From: Kitasatospora phosalacinea
GTDB lineage: Bacteria > Actinomycetota > Actinomycetes > Streptomycetales > Streptomycetaceae
Length of the DNA: 10,279 bases
Direction of reading: 5' to 3'
NCBI RefSeq assembly: GCF_000717185.1
Contig: NZ_JNYE01000159.1
Location: 1-10,279, forward strand
Part shown: piece by piece, positions 5,173 to 10,279 of the stretch
How positions within the stretch are numbered: the first letter of the stretch is position 1
Layout of the letters: each line of letters opens with the position of its first letter
Program-made: the position numbers and the translations under genes
Notes under the pieces: model-generated
Databases searched by the model: none
The model's input: the letters and a program-made list of their open reading frames with translations, nothing else
What the model was told of the DNA's origin: nothing

Positions 5173-6867
5173 CTACTTGCGGATCTCGACGGTGCGGAAG
5201 CGGTTGGCCACGAACGCGGCGTCGCAGTACGCCGAGTTGGCGGCCGGGTTGGCGCCGGTGCCGTGCAGGTCGGAGAAGGCCGCGGTCTGGTTGACGTAGA
5301 CGCCGCCGGTCAGGTTGAGCGAGAGGGAGACCCCGGCGTCCAGGCAGGCCCCGACCAGGGCGTCCTCCACCGCCGGGTCGGTGGTGTAGGCGCCCGCGGT
5401 CATCGCGCCGTGCTCGGCGGTGGTGCGGCGCAGCAGTTCGACGGCGGCGGCGGTGGACTCCACGGCGACCGCGAAGGCCACCGGGCCGAAGCACTCGGCC
5501 AGGAAGCGGTCCCGGTCGTCCGGCTTGTCGGCGTCGGCCTTCACCAGGGCGGGCGTGCGGACGGTCGCGCCGGGGAACTCGGCGGAGGCCACCACCCGCG
5601 GGGCGAGCGCGAGTTCGCCGTACTCGCCGCCCGCCGCGGCGGCGCTGCGGGCCAGCACGGCCGGGCTGACCACGGCGCCCAGGATCGCGGTGGCCCGGGC
5701 GTCGTCGCCGAGCAGGCCCTCAACCGCGGCGGCCAGGTCGGCGACGACCTGCTCGTAGGAGCGCTCGCCGTCCTCGGTGCGGATGCCGGTGCGCGGGATC
5801 AGCAGGTTCTGCGGGGTGGTGCACATCTGGCCGCTGTACAGGCTGAGCGCGAACGCCAGGTTGTCCAGCATGCCGCGGTAGTCGTCGGTGGAGTCGATGA
5901 CGACGGTGTTGACGCCCGCCTTCTCGGTGTAGACCTGCGCCTGCCGGGCGTTGTCCTCCAGCCAGTCGCCGAAGCCGGTGGAGCCGGTGTAGTCGATCAG
6001 CTTCACCTCGGGCCGCAGCGCCAGCACCTTGGCGATCGCCGAGCCCTCGTGCTCGGCGGCCAGGCAGACCAGGTTCGGGTCGAACCCGGCCTCGGCGAGC
6101 ACCTCGCGGGCGGTCCGCACCGTCAGCGCCAGCGGCAGCACCGCCCGCGGGTGCGGCTTGACCAGCACGCCGTTGCCGGTGGCCAGCGAGGCGAACAGGC
6201 CCGGGTAGCCGTTCCAGGTCGGGAAGGTGTTGCAGCCGACCAGCAGCGCGGTGCCGCGCGGCACCGCGGTGAACTCCTTGGTCAGCACCAGGGGTTCGCG
6301 CTTGCCCTGCGGCTTCGTCCAGCTCGCCGAGCGGGGCAGCCGGGTCTGCTCGGCGTACGCGTACGCCACCGCCTCCAGGCCGCGGTCCTGCGCGTGCGGG
6401 CCGCCCGCCTGGAAGGCCATGCCGTACGCCTGGCCGGTGGTGTGCATCACCGCCTGCGCGAACTCGTGCGAGCGGGCGTTGATCCGGGCCAGCACCTCCA
6501 GGCAGACCGCGGCCCGCTCGGCGGGCGAGGCCTTCGCCCAGGCGGGCCGGGCCGCCTCCAGCGCGGCCAGCAGCGCGTCCGGCTCGGCGTGCGGGTAGCT
6601 CACGCCCAGTTCGACGCCGTACGGGGAGGCCTCGCCGGTCACCGGCTCACCGCCGCCGGGGTGCCCGGGGAGGTCGAACTCCCGCCCCAGCAGCGCCTCG
6701 AAGGCGGCCTTGCCGTCGGCGGCGGCCCCCTCCCCGTACGCCTTGGGGAACTCCGGGTACGGGGACCAGTAGTCGCGGGCGGCGATCGCGGCCAGCGCGC
6801 GGTCCAGGGTCTCCTGGTGGCGGGCGAGCAGTTCGGCGACCGGCAGGGCGGGGGTCGCAGCGGCCAT
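5173..6867 (-). CDS. paaN: Phenylacetic acid degradation protein PaaN (aldehyde dehydrogenase-type, without MaoC hydratase domain)
   Basis: A 564-residue cytoplasmic protein of the aldehyde dehydrogenase superfamily matching the actinobacterial ALDH-only PaaN type. In the phenylacetyl-CoA pathway the related PaaZ oxidises the ring-cleavage semialdehyde; PaaN is assumed to do the same. The catalytic Cys is probably Cys349 (SGQMCTTPQN), with Glu315 (YTEKAGVN) at the usual general-base position. Other family marks are the nucleotide-binding KPHP at 237-240, GSTGFGDWL near 295 and ECFGPV at 458-463. It lacks the C-terminal MaoC-like hydratase domain of E. coli PaaZ, so ring hydrolysis would need another protein. 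The ATG at 6867 has GAGGAG 6 nt upstream (6879-6874). No other paa genes are in the window, so it is detached from the core operon, but its promoter carries a PaaR-like operator that ties it to the pathway. Assignment is strong; the precise substrate is inferred from the family. Confidence 0.93.
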   Translation of the reverse strand: MAAATPALPVAELLARHQETLDRALAAIAARDYWSPYPEFPKAYGEGAAADGKAAFEALLGREFDLPGHPGGGEPVTGEASPYGVELGVSYPHAEPDALLAALEAARPAWAKASPAERAAVCLEVLARINARSHEFAQAVMHTTGQAYGMAFQAGGPHAQDRGLEAVAYAYAEQTRLPRSASWTKPQGKREPLVLTKEFTAVPRGTALLVGCNTFPTWNGYPGLFASLATGNGVLVKPHPRAVLPLALTVRTAREVLAEAGFDPNLVCLAAEHEGSAIAKVLALRPEVKLIDYTGSTGFGDWLEDNARQAQVYTEKAGVNTVVIDSTDDYRGMLDNLAFALSLYSGQMCTTPQNLLIPRTGIRTEDGERSYEQVVADLAAAVEGLLGDDARATAILGAVVSPAVLARSAAAAGGEYGELALAPRVVASAEFPGATVRTPALVKADADKPDDRDRFLAECFGPVAFAVAVESTAAAVELLRRTTAEHGAMTAGAYTTDPAVEDALVGACLDAGVSLSLNLTGGVYVNQTAAFSDLHGTGANPAANSAYCDAAFVANRFRTVEIRK

Positions 6868-6904
6868 GGTGCGCTCCTCACGGGGGCGGGGCGGGACGCT
6901 CCTC

Positions 6905-6932
6905 AGCGTAACCGAACGATCGGTCGGTGCAA
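6905..6932 (-). promoter_or_regulatory. paaN promoter: -35 TTGCAC, -10 TACGCT
   Basis: On the minus strand TTGCAC (6932-6927) and TACGCT (6910-6905) are 16 bp apart, a good housekeeping-sigma match (TTGACA / TAnnnT). Transcription would begin near 6898, leaving a leader of about 30 nt with GAGGAG before the ATG at 6867. Confidence 0.65.
6911..6924. promoter_or_regulatory. PaaR-like operator ACCGAACGATCGGT inside the paaN promoter spacer
   Basis: The sequence fits ACCG-NN-CG-NN-CGGT exactly. From memory, this is the core of the palindrome bound by the TetR-family repressor PaaR of Corynebacterium glutamicum. It fills the spacer between the proposed -35 and -10, where a bound repressor would block RNA polymerase and release on phenylacetyl-CoA. 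The match and position are seen; the regulator's identity is inferred, and no tetR gene lies in the window. Confidence 0.7.
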
Positions 6933-6949
6933 GGCCCCCGCGGGGCCTT
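6931..6949 (-). terminator. Terminator hairpin of the lipoprotein gene
   Basis: AAGGCCCC (6931-6938) pairs with GGGGCCTT (6942-6949) around a 3-nt loop, 20 bp past the lipoprotein stop. It touches the paaN -35 element, so termination of one gene and initiation of the next are packed together. Confidence 0.65.
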
Positions 6950-6969
6950 CCGTTCCGGGGACGGGCGGC

Positions 6970-7716
6970 TCAGGGGGTGAAGACCTGGTCGGCGGCGGGG
7001 GCGGTGGCCTGCACCGGCTTGTCGAAGTCGCCGAGCCGCACGGTCATCCCGCCGGAGTCGGAGTCGAAGGCCAGCAGGTAGGGCTCGCCCTCGGTCGCGA
7101 CGTCGTAGCGCGCGGGGGAGCCCTCCGGGTCGGTCATCGTGAGGCTGAGCGCCGCGGCCCCGTCCACCTGCACGGGGCCGCCCTTGGCGAGGCCCTGGTT
7201 CGGGCTGCTGTCGGTGTTCAGGCCGACGCGCTTCTCCAACTGCACGCCCAGGTCGCAGAAGTAGGCCTTGTCCTTCGCCGTGTTCCCGGTGGCGAACCAC
7301 TTGCCGACCGCCCCGTCGGGGGCGCCGGGGGCGGTGGCCTTCAGATAGGCGGCGTCCGGCTTCTCCCACGCCTTGTCGCCGACGCGCACGATCTCCACCG
7401 AGCCCTGGCCCGCGATGGTGAACGTGCCGTGGCAGTCGCCGCCGCTGTTCTCGGAGAACGTGCCGTGGAACGCCCCGCCCGGGTAGCCGGGGACGTCGAC
7501 GGTGATGGTGACACCGGTCAGTTCCGCGCCCGCGGTCCGCGACTTCTCCGCGATCTCCGCCGCGGACAGGTCCGCCAGGGCGGAGGGCGACGGGGAGGCG
7601 GAGGGCGTCGCGGGGGCCGCCGCGTTCTTCGGGGCCTCGTCCGGGCCGCAGGCCGTCAGGGCGCAGAGGGCGAGGGCGGACAGGGCGACGGCGGCCAGGG
7701 GGCGGGGGGTGGGCAT
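6970..7716 (-). CDS. Secreted lipoprotein, LppX/LprG-like
   Basis: A 248-residue lipoprotein. The signal peptide (PTPRPLAAVALSALALC) ends in the lipobox LTAC with the lipidated Cys23, so the mature protein should be anchored to the outer face of the cytoplasmic membrane. A Pro/Ala/Ser linker (about 25-47) precedes a folded domain that opens with LSAAEIAEKSRTAGAELTGV. That opening, followed by a beta-rich body with GSVEIVRVGDKAWEKP, resembles the LppX/LprAFG family, whose mycobacterial members carry lipids or lipoglycans. Cys95 and Cys154 are the only other mature cysteines and could form a disulfide. ATG at 7716 is preceded by GAGGACG about 9 nt upstream. It lies between the mannosyltransferase and paaN with hairpins on both sides, so it is probably transcribed alone. 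The lipoprotein call is firm; the lipid-binding role is only a family-based guess. Confidence 0.87.
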   Translation of the reverse strand: MPTPRPLAAVALSALALCALTACGPDEAPKNAAAPATPSASPSPSALADLSAAEIAEKSRTAGAELTGVTITVDVPGYPGGAFHGTFSENSGGDCHGTFTIAGQGSVEIVRVGDKAWEKPDAAYLKATAPGAPDGAVGKWFATGNTAKDKAYFCDLGVQLEKRVGLNTDSSPNQGLAKGGPVQVDGAAALSLTMTDPEGSPARYDVATEGEPYLLAFDSDSGGMTVRLGDFDKPVQATAPAADQVFTP

Positions 7717-7763
7717 CGGGTGCGTCCTCGGTTCGGGTGCGGAGCGGACGCGTGAGTGTGGCA

Positions 7764-7787
7764 GTGCGCGGGGCGGACCCCGCGCAC
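7764..7787. terminator. Hairpin downstream of the mannosyltransferase gene
   Basis: GTGCGCGGGG (7764-7773) pairs perfectly with CCCCGCGCAC (7778-7787) around a 4-nt loop. It lies 35 bp beyond the mannosyltransferase stop at 7823 and about 47 bp upstream of the lipoprotein start. It most likely terminates the former; a role in the lipoprotein leader is possible. Confidence 0.65.
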
Positions 7788-7791
7788 CGGA

Positions 7792-7808
7792 TACCCGTTC
7801 TTTACCCG
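7792..7808 (-). promoter_or_regulatory. Direct repeat CGGGTA-N5-CGGGTA upstream of the lipoprotein gene
   Basis: On the minus strand CGGGTA occurs twice with an 11-bp period (TACCCG at 7792-7797 and 7803-7808 on the plus strand). This is again the layout expected of a response-regulator site. It lies 76-92 bp upstream of the lipoprotein ATG, with the terminator hairpin in between. I could not find a clear promoter linked to it. Confidence 0.35.
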
Positions 7809-7822
7809 GTTTTGACTGCGCT

Positions 7823-9088
7823 TTACGGAATTCCCAGCTCGAACAGGACGTATCCGGCGTACCAGCCGGAGGCCGCGGCGACGGTGCCCAGGGTGACGGC
7901 CAGCGAGGTGCGGGACAGGCGCTTCAGGGCGGCCGCGATCGGGAGGAAGAGCGGGAAGCAGGGCAGCAGGTAGCGCGAGGTGTTGCCGAAGATCTGCTGG
8001 CTGCCGAGGACCAGGACGATGGTGACGCAGGTGTAGACGACCAGGAAGGCCGGCGGCCGCATCCGGATCAGCAGGAAGAGCAGGACCGGCAGGCTGAGCA
8101 CCAGGAACAGCGCGATCAGGTCCTCGGTGGGGTAGCCGAAGATGTAGTCGTGGTGCCCGAACAGCAGGTTCTGGATCACGTTGCCGGTGTGCTTGCCCCA
8201 GTCGAAGTAGTGCAGCCAGGCGCCGCGCTGAAGGTCGAAGTAGGCGCTCCAACTGCCCATCCGCCAGCTGGCCCAGGCGATGTAGCCGACGAAGCCGAGC
8301 GGGGCGAGCAGCAGCGCGGACAGCGGGCCGAGCACGCCGTCCCGGCGCTTGAACAGCGCGGTCAGCGCGGCCACCCCGACCGCGGCGGCCAGGGCGGCCG
8401 CGGTCGGGCGGTTCAGCCCGGCGACGAAGGAGGTGACGCCCGCGGCCAGCCAGTTGCGGGTCATCACGAAGTAGCAGGCCCAGGCGGCCAGGGCGACGAA
8501 CAGCGAGTCCGAGTAGACCGCCCACTCGACGCCGGAGCCCGGGAACAGGCCCCAGACGCCGGCCGCGATCACCGCGGCCCGGTGGCCCGCGACCAGCTTG
8601 GCCACCGCGTAGATGCCGGCCGCCGCGACGAAGGAGGTCAGCACCGAGACCAGGATGCCCGCGCCCAGCGAGTTCAGGCCGGTCACCGCGGAGACCATCT
8701 TGATCAGGCCCGGGTAGAGCGGGAAGAACGCGACCGAGTTCTGCTCCAGCGTCCACGGGCCGGAGGCGGACGGCACCAGCTTCGGGTCGTAGCCGTTCTG
8801 CGCGACCTGCTGGTACCACCAGCCGTCCCAGCCGCCCAGCACGTCCCAGACGTGCTTGCCGCCGCCGAACCGCGGGTTCTTCGTCAGGTACTCGCCGGAC
8901 CAGCTCAGCAGCCACATGAAGACGGTGAACGCGATCAGCCGGACCGCCGCGAACACCGCCAGGGCGGGCCCGTACTCCGCGGCGGTGCGCCGCAGCCACG
9001 CCCGGGCGCCCTCCGCGGCCGTACCGGAGTCCGCGGGCGGATCGGGTCGCTCGACCACGTCGGTGTCGGGGCTCGCTGCCATCGCCAT
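7823..9088 (-). CDS. PIG-V-like mannosyltransferase family integral membrane protein (GT-C fold)
   Basis: A 421-residue polytopic membrane protein with about 9-11 hydrophobic helices, the first at about 41-62. It matches bacterial PIG-V-like mannosyltransferases: an acidic WDGWWYQQVAQNGY (87-100) in the first outer loop, SVAFFPLYPGLIK (118-130), EWAVYSDSLFVALA (188-201), NRPTAAAL (226-233) and QQIFGNTSRYLLPCFPLF (364-381). GT-C enzymes use a polyprenyl-phosphate sugar on the outer membrane face; the loop Asp near residue 88 is the likely catalytic acidic position. The start is ATG at 9088 with AGGA 4 nt upstream; ATG at 9082 is also possible. The first 30 residues are hydrophilic, consistent with a cytoplasmic tail. 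The gene is divergent from a GT2 that could supply its lipid-linked donor. The acceptor is unknown. Confidence 0.87.
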   Translation of the reverse strand: MAMAASPDTDVVERPDPPADSGTAAEGARAWLRRTAAEYGPALAVFAAVRLIAFTVFMWLLSWSGEYLTKNPRFGGGKHVWDVLGGWDGWWYQQVAQNGYDPKLVPSASGPWTLEQNSVAFFPLYPGLIKMVSAVTGLNSLGAGILVSVLTSFVAAAGIYAVAKLVAGHRAAVIAAGVWGLFPGSGVEWAVYSDSLFVALAAWACYFVMTRNWLAAGVTSFVAGLNRPTAAALAAAVGVAALTALFKRRDGVLGPLSALLLAPLGFVGYIAWASWRMGSWSAYFDLQRGAWLHYFDWGKHTGNVIQNLLFGHHDYIFGYPTEDLIALFLVLSLPVLLFLLIRMRPPAFLVVYTCVTIVLVLGSQQIFGNTSRYLLPCFPLFLPIAAALKRLSRTSLAVTLGTVAAASGWYAGYVLFELGIP

Positions 9089-9140
9089 CAGGTCCTGTCT
9101 GGGTCTGGGGCCCGCGCCGGGCCGCCCGGATTCTCGGGCG

Positions 9141-9146
9141 AGCCTA
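9141..9146 (-). promoter_or_regulatory. Possible -10 (TAGGCT) of the mannosyltransferase gene
   Basis: TAGGCT on the minus strand fits TAnnnT and lies about 53 bp upstream of the ATG at 9088. No good -35 is visible. The predicted leader contains two GC-rich hairpins, with arms 9123-9128/9135-9140 and 9109-9114/9118-9123. Confidence 0.35.
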
Positions 9147-9189
9147 CGGCACGCCCCGCTGGTCCGTACCTGATCGGAGGACGCGTGCT

Positions 9190-9195
9190 TACACT
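9190..9195 (+). promoter_or_regulatory. Possible -10 (TACACT) of the terminal GT2 gene
   Basis: TACACT fits TAnnnT and lies 43 bp upstream of the ATG at 9239; the -35 is poor. A Shine-Dalgarno site GGGAGA (9228-9233) stands 5 nt before that ATG. Confidence 0.4.
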
Positions 9196-9238
9196 CCCCC
9201 CATCGGACGGAGCGCGACCCACGCGGCGGGAGACCCCG

Positions 9239-10279
9239 ATGAGCGCAGCGGCACGGACCGGCACCCTGCTGTCGGTGGTCGTCCCGGTGTACGACGAGCA
9301 GGACGCGCTGCCCGCCTTCGCCGCCCGGCTGCGGCCGGTGCTGGACGGCCTCGGCGCCCGCTACGAGGTGCTCGCCGTGGACGACGGCAGCACCGACGGG
9401 ACGGCCGGCCTGCTGCGCGCGCTGGCCGCCGACTGGCCCGAGCTGCGGACCGTCCGGCTGCGCCGCAACAGCGGCCACCAGGCCGCGCTGACCGCCGGAC
9501 TGGACCGGGCCGTCGGCGACTACGTGGCCAGCATCGACGCCGACCTCCAGGACCCGCCGGAGAAGCTCGCCGAGATGCTGGCGCTGGCCCGCCGCGACGG
9601 CCTGGACGTGGTGTACGGGGTGCGCGCGGACCGTTCCAGCGACACCCCCTTCAAACGCGGCACCGCCGACGCCTACTACCGGCTGGTCCGCCGCCTGGTC
9701 GGCCGTCACGTCCCGGCCGGAGCCGGGGACTTCCGGCTGCTCAGCCGGGAGGCCGTCGAGGCGCTGCGCGCCCTGCCCGACCAGCCGCGGGTCTACCGGC
9801 TGCTGGTGCCCTGGCTGGGCTTCCCCAGCGGCGAGGTGCGCTACGTCCGCGAGGAGCGGGTCGCCGGGAGCACCAAGTACCCGCTGGCGAAGATGGTCCG
9901 GCTCGCCCTGGACGGCATCACCGGCTTCTCCGCGGCCCCGCTGCGGCTGGCCACCTGGCTGGGCGCCGCGGCCTTCCTCACCTGCCTGCTGCTGCTGGTC
10001 TTCTGCCTGGCCGCGTACCTGTCCGGCGCCGCCGTGCCGGGCTGGACCTCGCTGTTCGCCGCGGTGCTGTTCGTCGGCGGGGTGCAACTGGTCTGCGTGG
10101 GCCTGCTCGGCGAGTACGTGGCCCGGATCCACGCCGCGGTGCAGCGCAGGCCCGCGTACTTCGTCGCCGAGGACACCGCCCGCCGGGCCGGACCGGGCGG
10201 TGGGCGGGCGGAGCCCGGGGGCGGGCCGGGGGAGCCGGGGGAGCCGGGGGAGCCGGGGGGAGAGTGGGCGGAGCCCGGG
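9239..10279 (+). CDS. Glycosyltransferase family 2, polyprenyl-phosphate glycosyltransferase (GtrB/DPM-like), 3' end cut by window edge
   Basis: The first 347 residues of a GtrB/ArnC-like enzyme that would load a sugar from a nucleotide donor onto polyprenyl phosphate at the inner membrane face. The GT2 domain (about 10-225) shows VVVPVYDEQD, LAVDDGSTDGT at 45-55, NSGHQAALTAGLD, the metal-binding DxD at 100-102 (SIDADLQDPPE), DFRLLSR at 164-170 and REERVAGSTKYPL at 204-216. Two membrane helices follow (about 236-260 and 269-291), then the conserved GEYVARIH. This is the two-helix GtrB layout, unlike the GtrA fusion in this window. ATG at 9239 has GGGAGA 5 nt upstream. After about residue 318 the chain becomes a Gly-Glu-Pro-rich low-complexity tail that is still open at the window end. 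It is divergent from the PIG-V-like gene, suggesting a donor and transferase pair. Confidence 0.9.
   Translation, partial: MSAAARTGTLLSVVVPVYDEQDALPAFAARLRPVLDGLGARYEVLAVDDGSTDGTAGLLRALAADWPELRTVRLRRNSGHQAALTAGLDRAVGDYVASIDADLQDPPEKLAEMLALARRDGLDVVYGVRADRSSDTPFKRGTADAYYRLVRRLVGRHVPAGAGDFRLLSREAVEALRALPDQPRVYRLLVPWLGFPSGEVRYVREERVAGSTKYPLAKMVRLALDGITGFSAAPLRLATWLGAAAFLTCLLLLVFCLAAYLSGAAVPGWTSLFAAVLFVGGVQLVCVGLLGEYVARIHAAVQRRPAYFVAEDTARRAGPGGGRAEPGGGPGEPGEPGEPGGEWAEPG
10206..10279 (+). repeat. GC-rich short-repeat tract encoding a Gly/Glu/Pro tail
   Basis: GGAGCCGGG is repeated three times in tandem (10231-10257). A 14-bp direct repeat, GGGCGGAGCCCGGG, occurs at 10206-10219 and again at 10266-10279, exactly 60 bp (20 codons) apart. 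All copies keep the GT2 reading frame and give repeated GEP units. The tract continues to the window edge, so its full length is unknown. Confidence 0.8.

Noticed and set aside
5143..7755. Plus-strand open frame of 870 codons opposite paaN and the lipoprotein
   Set aside because: It spans two well-supported minus-strand genes and their terminator and promoter region, and its translation is low-complexity.
7656..8999. Alternative minus-strand frame overlapping the mannosyltransferase
   Set aside because: It is frame-shifted against the membrane protein and Arg/Pro-rich; the other frame has clear transmembrane helices and PIG-V-like motifs.
9089..10132. N-terminal extension of the mannosyltransferase frame
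   Set aside because: It is antisense to the GT2 gene at 9239-10279 and lacks any domain. ATG 9088 has its own ribosome site.
10200..10279. Repeat tract as a CRISPR array or mobile-element end
   Set aside because: The repeats are short, contiguous and in frame with the GT2 gene, with no spacers or terminal inverted repeats.

Overview
The window reads as chromosomal DNA of a high-GC actinomycete, most likely a streptomycete (Streptomyces or Kitasatospora). Third codon positions are almost always G or C, starts are ATG or GTG behind GGAGG-like sites, intergenic hairpins have GC-rich stems without U-tracts, and the gene types (S53 protease, GT2-GtrA, ALDH-only PaaN, PIG-V-like mannosyltransferase) are typical of that group. 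No RNA gene, CRISPR array, insertion sequence or phage gene was seen.

Layout from left to right: (1) a secreted S53 (sedolisin/kumamolisin-type) protease on the minus strand, GTG start at 2055, C-terminus cut off by the left edge; (2) an unusually AT-rich 177-bp gap full of inverted repeats; (3) an FAD-dependent aromatic hydroxylase/monooxygenase, minus strand, 2233-3711; (4) a 129-bp divergent control region with a perfect 20-bp palindrome and an 11-bp-phased direct repeat; (5) a glycosyltransferase 2-GtrA fusion, plus strand, 3841-5076; (6) a convergent gap with two strong hairpins; (7) paaN, minus strand, 5173-6867, whose promoter spacer is filled by a sequence matching the core of the PaaR operator; (8) an LppX/LprG-like lipoprotein, minus strand, 6970-7716; (9) a PIG-V-like GT-C mannosyltransferase, minus strand, 7823-9088; (10) a divergent GT2 polyprenyl-phosphate glycosyltransferase, plus strand from 9239, running off the right edge with a Gly-Glu-Pro repeat tail. 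No gene-free stretch exceeds 300 bases.

Most genes appear to be single transcription units, separated by hairpins or divergent promoters. Three products (the GT2-GtrA fusion, the PIG-V-like enzyme and the last GT2) fit one theme: making polyprenyl-phosphate sugars, moving them across the membrane, and using them on the outer face. The acceptor cannot be read from the sequence. The protease and lipoprotein are also exported. PaaN and the monooxygenase are cytoplasmic enzymes of aromatic metabolism or defence and have no obvious link to the glycosylation genes.

I see no clear previously undescribed multi-gene system. The most informative non-coding signals are the PaaR-like box inside the paaN promoter, the palindromes upstream of the monooxygenase, the alternating three-half-site repeat at 2188-2211, and the one-helical-turn TCTCAG repeat upstream of the GT2-GtrA gene.
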